DNA of 64,000 nucleotides, from assembly GCA_019187365.1 (NCBI GenBank), contig JABARE010000006.1:124001-188000 (forward strand), given 5' to 3'. Under the pieces are notes generated by a model. It saw only the letters and a list, made by a program, of their open reading frames with translations. It was not told the DNA's origin and made no database searches. Below are positions 9,133-18,466 of this stretch, piece after piece; position 1 is the first letter of the stretch; every line of letters starts with the position of its first letter. Source of the DNA: Saprospiraceae bacterium (GTDB lineage: Bacteria > Bacteroidota > Bacteroidia > Chitinophagales > Saprospiraceae). Position numbers and translations under genes: made by a program.

Positions 9133-10170
9133 ATGAAAAAATTATATATATTTTGCCTTTCGCTTGGGATGGCGTGGTGCATGGTCGGTAAAGTGGCTGC
9201 ACAGGACGACGCGGTTGCCCTTAAGGCGCAATCCGTTTACAACCACTATCCCCTCAACCTCTTCCTGCTCAATCCAGCGGCAACAGGAGTTCATGGAACA
9301 AGCCAGTTGTTGTTCAACTTTCGAAACCAGTGGGCAGGATTCGATGGTTCGCCCAAGGTGCTGACGTTTGGGATAGACGGAAGCCCGGCGCGCAATATGG
9401 GTCTGGGGGCCATGATCTACAATGAAAATTACGGGGTTGCCAACCGCTTTCTGGGCCAGGTGAATTACGCGTACCATTTCCAGACCAACGAGGACGTAAA
9501 AATGTCGCTGGGCCTTTCAGGAGCCTACATACAGTATAACCTCGACAACAAGGCCATCACCGATCCGCTGCACCAGGGACCGGATCCCGTGATCAACCGT
9601 GCCGTCGACGGCGAGAAGTTTTTTGCCGCAGACCTGGGCTTTTATTCGGTGATCAAAGATAAATACCGCATTGGGTTTAGCATTCCCCACCTCGTCCAGA
9701 CCCGCCTCGACGACGCCAACATCACCGGGGTAGCCGACGACAAAGGAGATAAACCCGTTAGCCTGACCGCTTTTTTGGGTGCCATCTGGCGTCTGCCGGA
9801 ATACCGTCTGATACTGGAACCATCCGTAGGCTTGCGCAAGATCTCCGATGCCCCTTTCGGCACCGACATCAATTTGCTGGCCAAGTTGCTTGAAGAGCGT
9901 TTGTTTGTCGGTTTTACCTACAGCTTCAATCCCTCCTGGCACCGCATCGGCATGCTGGCAGGGATAAAAGTCGACCGGTTGGGCATATTTTACTCCTACG
10001 ACCAATCCTACCTCGATTTCCAGCAGTTCAACAGCGGTTCACACGAAATCACGCTGTCGTTCGATCTTCACAAAAAACATGCTCCGCCAGCTGCAGAGCC
10101 CCTCGACATGGAAAAAATGCCAGCAGAAGGCGAGCCAGGTCAGGCGGAACCAATGGAGAAGAAACTGTAA
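9133..10170 (+). CDS. PorP/SprF-family outer-membrane protein
   Basis: 345-residue outer-membrane beta-barrel of the PorP/SprF family, which is needed for export and attachment of SprB-like (type B CTD) T9SS substrates. I start at ATG 9133 (MKKLYIFCLSLGMAW), giving a signal peptide ending VAAQ; the in-frame open region upstream overlaps the preceding gene and lacks a signal. The family hallmark near the mature N-terminus is visible (YNHYPLNLFLLNPAATGVHG, then NFRNQWAGFDGSPK). Alternating beta strands run through the rest. The C-terminal 30 residues are an acidic, Pro-rich tail not typical of the barrel. The 28-base gap to the upstream SprB-like gene, without a terminator, indicates one operon. 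Confidence 0.9.
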   Translation: MKKLYIFCLSLGMAWCMVGKVAAQDDAVALKAQSVYNHYPLNLFLLNPAATGVHGTSQLLFNFRNQWAGFDGSPKVLTFGIDGSPARNMGLGAMIYNENYGVANRFLGQVNYAYHFQTNEDVKMSLGLSGAYIQYNLDNKAITDPLHQGPDPVINRAVDGEKFFAADLGFYSVIKDKYRIGFSIPHLVQTRLDDANITGVADDKGDKPVSLTAFLGAIWRLPEYRLILEPSVGLRKISDAPFGTDINLLAKLLEERLFVGFTYSFNPSWHRIGMLAGIKVDRLGIFYSYDQSYLDFQQFNSGSHEITLSFDLHKKHAPPAAEPLDMEKMPAEGEPGQAEPMEKKL

Positions 10171-10243
10171 TAACGGGCTACAAGAACGCAACAGGATTAG
10201 AAACGCCCTTGGTTTCAAAGGACGCAAAGCAAATTTTTAGTGC

Positions 10244-10711
10244 TTATTCTTCCGCAGGAGGCGGGGTAGGAGTCGCTTTGCTGCTGTCTGATTCTTTGGG
10301 TTTTGCAAAGAGGCGAACTTTAAGTATTTGGTTTCGCACTTCGTCATTGATTTCATAAATTACAGCCTCAACTGGATGGCCTTCCTCGTTTGCATACATC
10401 TGCATAAACATCGGCTTTTCAGGATTCTCCATGATTTCCCAACTGACATCGTTGCCATATTTGTCTTTAACCGGAAAATCTTTTTTAAACATCCCACTGG
10501 TTCCCAATTCGTACATCTCCAGGATGCTTAGTTTGCGAAGTCCTTTTGGTTCGTAATAGCCTTTAGGTGTTGGAACCAACAGGGGATTTTCAGGGTCCAG
10601 GGTCATGGTACCGCTGGCCTGATCGGAGTTCTCAGCGGGCGCATTCCTGCAGGAATTTAGAAATATGCTCGCACCAATGGCGAAGAGAGCAATGCAAACA
10701 TTTCGCTTCAT
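10244..10711 (-). CDS. Small lipoprotein of unknown function
   Basis: 155 residues. The N-terminus MKRNVCIALFAIGASIFLNSC carries a typical lipobox with the acylated Cys at residue 21, so it is predicted to be a membrane-anchored lipoprotein. The mature part has no recognised domain: a Pro-rich stretch (PENPLLVPTPKGYYEPKGL), then a mixed alpha/beta region, ending in a Lys/Ser/Pro tail (TPTPPPAEE). It is transcribed opposite to its neighbours and shares a divergent promoter region with the FG-GAP lipoprotein at 10829. No function is proposed. Confidence 0.75.
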   Translation of the reverse strand: MKRNVCIALFAIGASIFLNSCRNAPAENSDQASGTMTLDPENPLLVPTPKGYYEPKGLRKLSILEMYELGTSGMFKKDFPVKDKYGNDVSWEIMENPEKPMFMQMYANEEGHPVEAVIYEINDEVRNQILKVRLFAKPKESDSSKATPTPPPAEE

Positions 10712-10730
10712 ACTGAATAGGATTATTAAG

Positions 10731-10764
10731 CAAAAGTAGGTTGTCGTCAGGCTTAATCATGCAA
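10731..10764 (-). promoter_or_regulatory. Promoter for the small lipoprotein gene
   Basis: On the minus strand, TTG (10764-10762) and -7 TACTTTTG (10738-10731) are 23 bases apart. The -7 lies about 20 bases upstream of ATG 10711. Confidence 0.55.
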
Positions 10765-10775
10765 CAACTTGTTAA

Positions 10776-10810
10776 TTTGGCACCCGTTTTTCCCGGAATT
10801 GGTACTTTTA
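10776..10810 (+). promoter_or_regulatory. Possible promoter for the first FG-GAP lipoprotein
   Basis: TTTG (10776-10779) and TACTTTTA (10803-10810, last base off consensus) are separated by 23 bases. The position is right for ATG 10829. It is divergent from the promoter at 10731-10764. Confidence 0.4.
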
Positions 10811-10828
10811 CAGCCCAAATATCTGAGA

Positions 10829-13800
10829 ATGAGTAGTTTTTGGAGAGGATGCCCATACTGGATCTTGGTTTTTAGTGTTATGGCTTGCGGCGAGAAGCCC
10901 AAGGCTGGTTTTAGTGGGAAACTATTTACCCTGGTGCCGCCACAGGAATCAGGGGTGAAGTTTTCCAACGACATTACCGAAACGCCTTCGGAACATATCT
11001 ACACCTTCAATTACATCTACAACGGTGCGGGGGTGGCCATTGCCGATTTAGACAACGATGGACTGCAAGACATTTACTTCGTCGGCAACCAGGTTTCAGA
11101 CCGGCTGTATAAAAACCTGGGCAATTTTACTTTTGAGGATGTATCGGACAAGGCCGGGATTTCCGGGCTCGACGGTTGGCGCAGCTCCGTATCTACGGCT
11201 GACATCAACGGCGACGGCTTGCTCGATCTGTACATTTGCAGGGGAGGTTTCCTGAACATTCCTGAAAAGAACAGCAACCTCTTGCTGATCAATAAGGGCA
11301 ACATGCATTTTGCCGATGAGGCTGCAGCGTATGGTGTCGACGACCCGGGTTATTCCATAGCATCAACCTTTTTCGACTACGATTACGACGGCGACCTCGA
11401 CCTGTTCGTGACCAACCGGCCGGAACGATGGACCATTCACGAGGATTCCATCGTAGCGGTCAAAGCGCGAATGGAAAAAGGCAATTTCGACCCGCTGACC
11501 ACCAGCAAACTCTTTCGCAACGAGGGCAATGGCAGGTTTTCAGATGTGAGTCGCGAAGCGGGAATGTATCCAAGCTACAGCTACGGACTGGGGGTAGTGG
11601 CCGGAGACCTCAACAAAGACGGGACCCAGGACCTGTACGTTGCCAACGATTTTATAGAAAACGATTATTTCTACATCAATTACGGTGACGGGACCTTTAA
11701 GGAAAGCGTAAAAACACTGACCAACCACGTTCCCTACTATTCCATGGGGGTCGATTTTGGCGACATCGACAACGACGGCAACGAGGAAGTTCTGGTGGTT
11801 GAAATGAGACCTGAAGATTACCGGCGTTCAAAGACGACCATGCCGGCCATGCAGCCCGAATATTTTGCCCAACTGAAAAGTATGGGGTTCCAGGACCAGT
11901 ACATGCACAACGTCCTGCAATACAACCACGGCAATGGATTTTTTACCGACATATCGCAGTTGGCCGGTGTTGATAAGACGGACTGGTCCTGGGCGGCTTT
12001 GCTGAGTGACCTTGACAACGACAGCTACAAAGACATCATCGTCACCAACGGATACCGGCGGGATGTTTATGACCGCGACACCAACGAGAAAATGCGACAG
12101 TACCTCAGGGAGCGCAACAATCTGGTAGACAGCGTTGAACAGGTGCTGGGAATCCTTCCTTCCGTTAAGTTGGTAAATTACATTTATAAAAACCAGGGCA
12201 ACCTGAAGTTTGAAAAGATGATGAAGGACTGGGGCTTTAGTGAGACGAGCTTTTCAAATGGCGCAGCACTGGGCGATCTGGACAATGATGGTGACCTCGA
12301 CCTCGTCGTCAACAACATCGACGACCCCGCATTTATGTATCGCAACAACGCCGACGGGCAGCAAAATTACTTGCGCGTTGCCTGTACGGGAAATCCCAAA
12401 AATCATTTTGGCATCGGCGCAAAAGTCACCATACACTACGGAGACAAAATACAATATGCCCAACTGAAGACGTCGCGCGGCTACCTTTCTTCCTGTGAAC
12501 CTTTTGTTCATTTCGGAATGGGCAGCGCTGAAAAAATAGACAGGATTGAAATTGACTGGCCCGATTTTAAGAAACTCGTCCTGGAAAACGTGCGTGCGAA
12601 CCAAACGATCGTCGCCGAATACGCAAAGGCCACGCAACAGTCAGATTTTCAAAAGACCTATTATCCGGTTTTTGCAGAGCACACCCAGGCCAGCATACTG
12701 CCCATGTATATACACGAGGAAAACCGCTTTAACGATTATCTGAAGCAGGTTTTGCTGCCTCACCAGTTGAGCAGACTGGGACCCTTCATCAGCGTCGCCG
12801 ATGTAAACGGGGATGGTCTGGAAGATTTTTATGCAGGTGCTCCTCATTTTAAAGCCGGACAGTTGTACTTGCAGACAGATTCTGCCACATTCCGCGCTAA
12901 ATCAGTACCGCTTTTTGATAAGGACAGGGATTATGAGGACATTCAAAGCCGTTTCTTTGATGCAGACCGCGACGGCGATATGGACCTGTACGTCGTTTCC
13001 GGTGGAACAGAGATGAAGGAAGATTTGCCGATCTACCAGGATCGCCTGTACATCAACGACGGACGCGGGAATTTTACCAAGAACATCAGCGCTCTTCCCA
13101 AAATCCGTTCCAGCGGATCGTGTGTTGTAACATGGGATTACGACGGTGACGGCGATATTGACATTTTCCGTGGCGGACGCACCATTCCGGACAAATATCC
13201 CTACCCGCCGAAATCCTACCTGCTTCTAAACGACGGCAAAGGAAACTATTCAGATGCAACCGATGCTCTGGCCCCAGAATTGCGCCAAATTGGAATGGTC
13301 ACCGATGCGGCATGGCTCGATCTGAACGGTGACAACTTTCCGGAGCTGATCGTCGTCGGAGAATGGATGCCCATCGTCGTTTTTGAAAACGACAAAGGCA
13401 AACTCGCCAAGGCTGAATCTTCCAAATACGGTGTTCAGCAGACAGAAGGGTGGTGGAACCGGATCGCTAAAGGCGATGTCGACGGCGACGGTGACATCGA
13501 CCTCATCGCAGGCAACCTCGGAACCAACTATAAGTTTCACGCCAGTAAGGAAAAACCGTTTATGGTTTATTGCGATGATTACGATAAGAATGGTACCTAT
13601 GATGTCGTCCTTGCCAAGTACAACGGCAAAGACCTCGTTCCGGTAAGGGGCAAGCAATGCTCATCAGAACAGGTTCCTTCCATCGCCCAGAAATTTCCAA
13701 ACTACAGTTCGTTTGCTGATGCCAGTTTGCAGGATATTTACGGAGAGGGACTCGACAAAGGATTGGTGTATAAGGCCCACTTATTTGAAAGTGTGGTGTT

Positions 13801-14152
13801 GAAAAACGAAAAGGGTCGCTTTGCCATCGAGCCGCTTCCACAGACATGCCAATTCAGCACCGTGCAGGGCATTGTAGTAGAAGACATCAACGGCGATGGA
13901 ATAAAAGACATCGTGCTTGCCGGCAACCTGTTCAATGCTGAAATTGAAACGACCAGGGCAGATGCGTCGGTTGGAGTCGTTTTCCTTGGAGGAAAATCGG
14001 GCTTGTTCGATCAAAATCTCAAGCCAAATGAATCAGGCTTTTTCGTGCCTTACGACGTCAAAGACATACAGGCCATACGCATCGGAGGGAAACCTTCCCT
14101 GCTTGCAGGCGTCAACAACAACGTCATGTACTTTTTTAGAAACATAAAGTAA
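10829..14152 (+). CDS. FG-GAP/VCBS-repeat lipoprotein with ASPIC/UnbV domain (copy 1)
   Basis: 1107-residue predicted surface lipoprotein. ATG 10829 (MSSFWRG) gives a lipobox ending VFSVMAC; a TTG further upstream is in frame but would spoil the signal. About fourteen FG-GAP/VCBS repeats with the calcium-binding DxDxDGxxD core are visible (for example ADLDNDGLQDIYFVGN, FFDYDYDGDLDLFVTN, KGDVDGDGDIDLIAGN), predicting a double beta-propeller. Between the two halves lies an ASPIC/UnbV module (FGIGAKVTIHYG ... LKTSRGYLSS ... IDRIEIDWPD). Such proteins are common in Bacteroidota and Planctomycetota, often near outer-membrane uptake systems; their exact role is not established. The next gene, 15 bases downstream, is a full-length paralogue. 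Confidence 0.88.
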   Translation: MSSFWRGCPYWILVFSVMACGEKPKAGFSGKLFTLVPPQESGVKFSNDITETPSEHIYTFNYIYNGAGVAIADLDNDGLQDIYFVGNQVSDRLYKNLGNFTFEDVSDKAGISGLDGWRSSVSTADINGDGLLDLYICRGGFLNIPEKNSNLLLINKGNMHFADEAAAYGVDDPGYSIASTFFDYDYDGDLDLFVTNRPERWTIHEDSIVAVKARMEKGNFDPLTTSKLFRNEGNGRFSDVSREAGMYPSYSYGLGVVAGDLNKDGTQDLYVANDFIENDYFYINYGDGTFKESVKTLTNHVPYYSMGVDFGDIDNDGNEEVLVVEMRPEDYRRSKTTMPAMQPEYFAQLKSMGFQDQYMHNVLQYNHGNGFFTDISQLAGVDKTDWSWAALLSDLDNDSYKDIIVTNGYRRDVYDRDTNEKMRQYLRERNNLVDSVEQVLGILPSVKLVNYIYKNQGNLKFEKMMKDWGFSETSFSNGAALGDLDNDGDLDLVVNNIDDPAFMYRNNADGQQNYLRVACTGNPKNHFGIGAKVTIHYGDKIQYAQLKTSRGYLSSCEPFVHFGMGSAEKIDRIEIDWPDFKKLVLENVRANQTIVAEYAKATQQSDFQKTYYPVFAEHTQASILPMYIHEENRFNDYLKQVLLPHQLSRLGPFISVADVNGDGLEDFYAGAPHFKAGQLYLQTDSATFRAKSVPLFDKDRDYEDIQSRFFDADRDGDMDLYVVSGGTEMKEDLPIYQDRLYINDGRGNFTKNISALPKIRSSGSCVVTWDYDGDGDIDIFRGGRTIPDKYPYPPKSYLLLNDGKGNYSDATDALAPELRQIGMVTDAAWLDLNGDNFPELIVVGEWMPIVVFENDKGKLAKAESSKYGVQQTEGWWNRIAKGDVDGDGDIDLIAGNLGTNYKFHASKEKPFMVYCDDYDKNGTYDVVLAKYNGKDLVPVRGKQCSSEQVPSIAQKFPNYSSFADASLQDIYGEGLDKGLVYKAHLFESVVLKNEKGRFAIEPLPQTCQFSTVQGIVVEDINGDGIKDIVLAGNLFNAEIETTRADASVGVVFLGGKSGLFDQNLKPNESGFFVPYDVKDIQAIRIGGKPSLLAGVNNNVMYFFRNIK

Positions 14153-14167
14153 AAGCTAATTCATACT

Positions 14168-17100
14168 ATGAGCCGCAGAACTGTGTTGAGCCGGAATTTA
14201 GCCAGCATGTTGTACATACTCTTTTCTGGACTTGTTTTTAATGGCTGTGGTTCCGGTAGTGACAGCCGGCCAAAATCCAATCCATCATTGACGGCATTTG
14301 AACTGTTGGATTCCTCTGCAACGGGAATTGGATTTCGCAATGACTTGCGCCCCGACCTGCTTCCCAATCCGCTGGAATACATCAATGTTTTCAATGGAGG
14401 CGGTGTGTTGATGCTCGACCTCAACAACGACCAACTCACCGACATTCTGCTCACGGGGAACATGGTGCCCAACCGACTTTATCTCAACAAAGGCAATTTT
14501 AAGTTTGAAGACATTACCGAGCGCTCCGGACTCTCCAAATACCAGGGTTGGTTTACCGGAGGCGCTGTAGCCGACATCAACGACGACGGATTTTCAGACA
14601 TTTATTTGTGCAGGTCTTTTTATCCGGAAAAGGGCCAGGAAGCAAGGCGCAACCTGCTGCTGATCAACGACGGAAAACTTGGCTTTACCGACCAGGCAAG
14701 GGAATATGGCGTGGACGATGGCGGGTACAGCATTTGCGCCAGCTTTTTCGACATGGACCTCGACGGCGACCTCGACCTCGTGGTCGGCAACCATCCTCCC
14801 GACCGGATGGCAGGAGAATTGACCCACTATCAACGATACAACAAGCCTCCCAGAGAAACATCCAATTCACTTTTTCGCAACGAGGGCAACGGCAAATTCA
14901 CCGACGTGACAACAACTTCTGGTTTGCTCACGTATGGCTGGACCTTGGGATTGGTCACCTCCGACCTCACTGGCGACGGCTATCCCGACATTTACATTTC
15001 TGTGGATCATGAACAGCCGGATTATTTTCTGGAAAACATCGGCAACGGTACCTTTAAAAACATCCTGCCATCTGCAGTCCAGCATACCAGTCACAGTAGC
15101 ATGGGTCTGGACGCAGCCGACATCAACAACGATTGCCTGCCCGATTTTTTGGTGCTCGACATGCTGGCCGAAGACAACTACCGCGAAAAAGTCAATATGG
15201 CCAGTATGGACATCGAGCGATTCTGGCGTTACCATGCCGCGGGTTACCATTATTCGTACATGCGCAATATGCTCCAGTTGAACAATGGCAACAAAACGTT
15301 TAGCGAAATCGGACAAATGTCCGGCATCCACAACACCGACTGGAGCTGGAGTGTGCTGCTGGCCGATTTCAACATCGACGGTTGGAAGGACATCTACATT
15401 TCAAACGGGTATTACCGCGACTTCCTGAACAAGGACTTTTTCAAACCGATGATCCATCACGCCAACGAGATGCGCGAAAAGGGCGAATCGAATGAATCCA
15501 TCGTTCGCTTCCTTCGCCAGCAAAACATAACCATGGTCGCGACGAAAGTAGCGAATTTCTACTACGAAAACAACGGCGACCTGACCTTTGTGGACCAATC
15601 GGCTGAGGCAGGGCTCAATTACATCAGCTTCAGTTCCGGTGCAGCGTACGGAGACCTCGACAATGACGGGGATCCCGACCTGGTCGTCAACAACATAGAC
15701 GATGCTGCGCTGGTCTATCGCAACAACGCCATCGAGCGAAGCGACCGCCATTTTATAAAAATACGCCTGGATGCTCCTAAGGATGCCTACCGGCACAATG
15801 CCAAGATCGAAATCGAAACAGCATCAGGCTTCCAAATGGCCGAACTCGTCACCACCCGCGGATACCAGTCCGTCGTTGACGACGGCATTTATTTCGGCCT
15901 TGGGCAAGACGACCGAGTGCTGCATTTGACCGTAACCTGGCCTGGAAATAAAAGGCAAACTCTGAATGATGTCCGGGCAGACCAGCAGCTCGTGTTGCGA
16001 TATGACGATGCTAAACTGGCAGATCCTACAGCTAATAAAATCGCTTCCCCCACCTTTTCCGACCGCACCCCGGAGCTCAACCTCAACTTTTTCCACCGCG
16101 AAAACGAATACGACGACTACCATCGCAGACAGATCTTATTACCACACAAAATGTCGCAATTTGGCCCCGCCTTGTGCGTAGGCGATGTAAACGGAGATGG
16201 CGCCGACGACGTTTTTGTGGGCGGTGCCGCCGGACAACCAGGGGCCCTTTTTCTTCAAAACCCCTCCGGCCTGTTTTCTGCAGCAGATCCCGCTGCTTTT
16301 GAACGGGACGTGGCTTATGAAGACGTCGGAGCCTGCTTTTTTGATAAAGACGGCGATGGCGACCTGGATCTTTACGTCGTCAGCGGAGGCAACGAGTGGG
16401 ATGATGCTCAGAAGTATCAGGATCGTCTCTACGAAAACGACGGCAACGGCAAATTCACGGCCACAGCTGCACTGCCTTCTATGGGGGCGAGCGGCTCCTG
16501 TGTTTTGCCGGCTGACTACGATGGCGACGGCGACCTCGACCTTTTTGTGGGAGGCCGCTTGTCTCCCGGGCGATATCCCTTCCCTGGAAGATCCTACTTA
16601 TTGGAAAACGACAAAGGCCGTTTTACAGATGCTACAGATCGGTGGTCGACCGGACTGGCTTCTTGTGGCATGGTGACAGGTGCCTGCTGGTCAGACATCG
16701 ACGGCGACGACAAGAAAGACCTGATGGTCGTGGGAGAGTGGATGGAAATCACCCCCTTCCTGCAGAAAAACGGTAAACTCATGGCTTCTGGGGAGGCCTT
16801 GGGCCTCAGTGGGACCGGAGGCTGGTGGAACTGTATACAGCCGGCTGACGTCGACGGAGACGGAGATACCGATTACATTGCCGGAAACCTGGGCACAAAT
16901 TACAAATACCAGACATCCAAAAACAAGCCCTTCCAGGTGTACGCAGGAGATTTCGACGGCAATGGAAAATCGGATATCGTGTTGGGCTGGTACAAGAAAG
17001 ATGGCAACCTCTTTCCCGTCCGGGGGCGGCAGTGCTCCTCCGAACAGATGCCATCGATCCTGGATAAATTCAAATCTTACGATGCGTTCGGAAAATCGAC

Positions 17101-17554
17101 ACTGGAAGAAGTGTACGGTGAGATGCTCCAGGGAGCGCTCAACTACAGGGCCTCTACCTTTCAGTCCGTGTTGCTGATCAACCAGGGAGGCCGGTTCGAG
17201 TTGCGGCCTCTGCCCAACAGGGCACAGACTGCCCCGGTGAACGGAGTCCTGGCAGATGATTTTGACGGCGATGGCACCATCGACCTGGTGGTCGCTGGCA
17301 ACCTTTTCGTCTCCGAAGTCGAAACGGGTCGTGCCGACGCAGGCACGGGATTGTTTCTGAAGGGGGATGGCAAAGGGGACTTTGCAGAGTATAGCCCTCA
17401 TCTGAGTGGACTGTACCTTCCCGGTGACGTAAAAAACATTGCCCTGATCCGCAAATCCTACTCCGGAGATCCCTACGTGGTCGTGGCCAACAACAATGCC
17501 CCACTGCAGGTTTTTGCCGTACGATCAAGCGAAGCGACCCGCAATCCTCAATAG
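14168..17554 (+). CDS. FG-GAP/VCBS-repeat lipoprotein with ASPIC/UnbV domain (copy 2)
   Basis: 1128 residues with the same architecture as the gene 15 bases upstream: a lipobox (LVFNGC, Cys at about residue 27), FG-GAP/VCBS repeats with DxNxDGxxD loops (ADINDDGFSDIYLCRS, FFDMDLDGDLDLVVGN, ADVDGDGDTDYIAGNLGTNY), a central ASPIC/UnbV module (AKIEIETASGFQMAELVTTR, then RGYQSVVDDGIYFGLG) and a second propeller. Signature pieces are shared almost exactly with copy 1 (AGNLGTNYK, PVRGxQCSSEQxPSI, DWSW), so the pair is a tandem duplication. Predicted anchored at the cell surface or outer-membrane inner face. The ligand is unknown; the two copies differ enough that they may bind different partners. 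Confidence 0.88.
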   Translation: MSRRTVLSRNLASMLYILFSGLVFNGCGSGSDSRPKSNPSLTAFELLDSSATGIGFRNDLRPDLLPNPLEYINVFNGGGVLMLDLNNDQLTDILLTGNMVPNRLYLNKGNFKFEDITERSGLSKYQGWFTGGAVADINDDGFSDIYLCRSFYPEKGQEARRNLLLINDGKLGFTDQAREYGVDDGGYSICASFFDMDLDGDLDLVVGNHPPDRMAGELTHYQRYNKPPRETSNSLFRNEGNGKFTDVTTTSGLLTYGWTLGLVTSDLTGDGYPDIYISVDHEQPDYFLENIGNGTFKNILPSAVQHTSHSSMGLDAADINNDCLPDFLVLDMLAEDNYREKVNMASMDIERFWRYHAAGYHYSYMRNMLQLNNGNKTFSEIGQMSGIHNTDWSWSVLLADFNIDGWKDIYISNGYYRDFLNKDFFKPMIHHANEMREKGESNESIVRFLRQQNITMVATKVANFYYENNGDLTFVDQSAEAGLNYISFSSGAAYGDLDNDGDPDLVVNNIDDAALVYRNNAIERSDRHFIKIRLDAPKDAYRHNAKIEIETASGFQMAELVTTRGYQSVVDDGIYFGLGQDDRVLHLTVTWPGNKRQTLNDVRADQQLVLRYDDAKLADPTANKIASPTFSDRTPELNLNFFHRENEYDDYHRRQILLPHKMSQFGPALCVGDVNGDGADDVFVGGAAGQPGALFLQNPSGLFSAADPAAFERDVAYEDVGACFFDKDGDGDLDLYVVSGGNEWDDAQKYQDRLYENDGNGKFTATAALPSMGASGSCVLPADYDGDGDLDLFVGGRLSPGRYPFPGRSYLLENDKGRFTDATDRWSTGLASCGMVTGACWSDIDGDDKKDLMVVGEWMEITPFLQKNGKLMASGEALGLSGTGGWWNCIQPADVDGDGDTDYIAGNLGTNYKYQTSKNKPFQVYAGDFDGNGKSDIVLGWYKKDGNLFPVRGRQCSSEQMPSILDKFKSYDAFGKSTLEEVYGEMLQGALNYRASTFQSVLLINQGGRFELRPLPNRAQTAPVNGVLADDFDGDGTIDLVVAGNLFVSEVETGRADAGTGLFLKGDGKGDFAEYSPHLSGLYLPGDVKNIALIRKSYSGDPYVVVANNNAPLQVFAVRSSEATRNPQ

Positions 17555-17732
17555 CGTCCCCAGCCATACCGCGCCTTTTACACCAGGCCATCGGCTGGCT
17601 TTCCGCCACATTTAGTTCGCCCGCGTTAAGAATTTTTTAAGAAAAATATTACTATATAAAATTGATTTTCAGTATTATATGTATTGAATAATAAAATATT
17701 AAAAATATGTACACCCAAAATCTGAAACTGTA

Positions 17733-17740
17733 TATCTTTG
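17733..17740 (+). promoter_or_regulatory. -7 promoter element of the 17958-24787 operon
   Basis: A perfect TATCTTTG lies directly downstream of an AT-rich tract (about 17637-17715). No TTG was seen at the normal -33 distance. It is the same -7 sequence as at 33040 upstream of another giant paralogue. Confidence 0.45.
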
Positions 17741-17746
17741 CGTAGA

Positions 17747-17957
17747 TGGATTGAACCCCTTGGGGTAACCGTATGGTATGAAGCGGTTGCACAGGGGAGG
17801 ATGAAGCCGACGAAGCAAATCCGCAGAGATCTGACAAAATAAATGGCCCGCTCATCGGGGAAATGTATTCGACTCAATGGTCGGGTATATAACCGTGGTG
17901 TGTTTGCTATATGAACGAAGCAAAAAAATTAATTTAGTAACCAAAACTATTTTTCTC
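17747..17957 (+). other. Structured 5' leader of about 210 nt
   Basis: Predicted transcribed leader between the -7 element and ATG 17958. Several short hairpins can be drawn: ACCCC/GGGGT near 17755, AACCG/CGGTT near 17768-17789, CCCG/CGGG near 17846, and CGGGT/ACCG near 17882-17895. I do not recognise a known riboswitch. The rest of 17555-17746 holds no gene that I can support. Confidence 0.35.
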
Positions 17958-18416
17958 ATGAAAAAGATGAATTTGTATGTTCTAAAATCCTTCGGGGTTT
18001 TAATTGCATTGAGTTTTGTCCTTCTCGGACTGACTTCATCTTTTCAATCGGCGAATGCTCAAAACAGTTCACCCCTGCCCAAATTGGTGCAGATAAGTGA
18101 GGCGATCAGCATCCTGACGGTTGAAATGGACGAGTTGGCCCAGAAGAGTCAGGGTGATCCGGCAAACCTAACCGCCGGAGAGCAGGAGCGGATGCGCATG
18201 ATGGGCGCGATTCGCGGAGAGTTGACGAATAACAAGGATTTCGTCGGCTATCAGACGGAGTATGCTGTACATCTGGCAGCCACACAGGCTGTATTTGACC
18301 AGTTGCAGCAGGGAAATCCCAATGCTGAAGTTGCACTGGATCCCTTTACATGGATCCGCTACAAGTACGACAACGATCCCGAATACCGGTATGTCGTCCA
18401 AAAACTGAAGTTATAA
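17958..18416 (+). CDS. Small secreted protein of unknown function
   Basis: 152 residues from ATG 17958 (an ATG at 17967 is also possible). A longer in-frame ATG at 17877 would bury the signal peptide, so it is not preferred. The signal peptide is long and hydrophobic (LIALSFVLLGLTSSFQSANA|Q). The mature protein of about 115 residues is mostly helical in appearance (ISEAISILTVEMDELAQKSQ, then a short linker and EQERMRMMGAIRGEL), ending in a conserved-looking WIRYKYDNDPEYRY segment. It has no T9SS sorting domain, so it is probably periplasmic. The gene shares a promoter and leader with, and lies 50 bases upstream of, the largest giant protein gene, which suggests a chaperone, assembly or accessory role; this is inference. 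No family is recognised. Confidence 0.75.
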   Translation: MKKMNLYVLKSFGVLIALSFVLLGLTSSFQSANAQNSSPLPKLVQISEAISILTVEMDELAQKSQGDPANLTAGEQERMRMMGAIRGELTNNKDFVGYQTEYAVHLAATQAVFDQLQQGNPNAEVALDPFTWIRYKYDNDPEYRYVVQKLKL

Positions 18417-18466
18417 TTTCCCCGCGGGACTCGATTTAAGAAGTTTAATAATCAAAACCAAATCTC

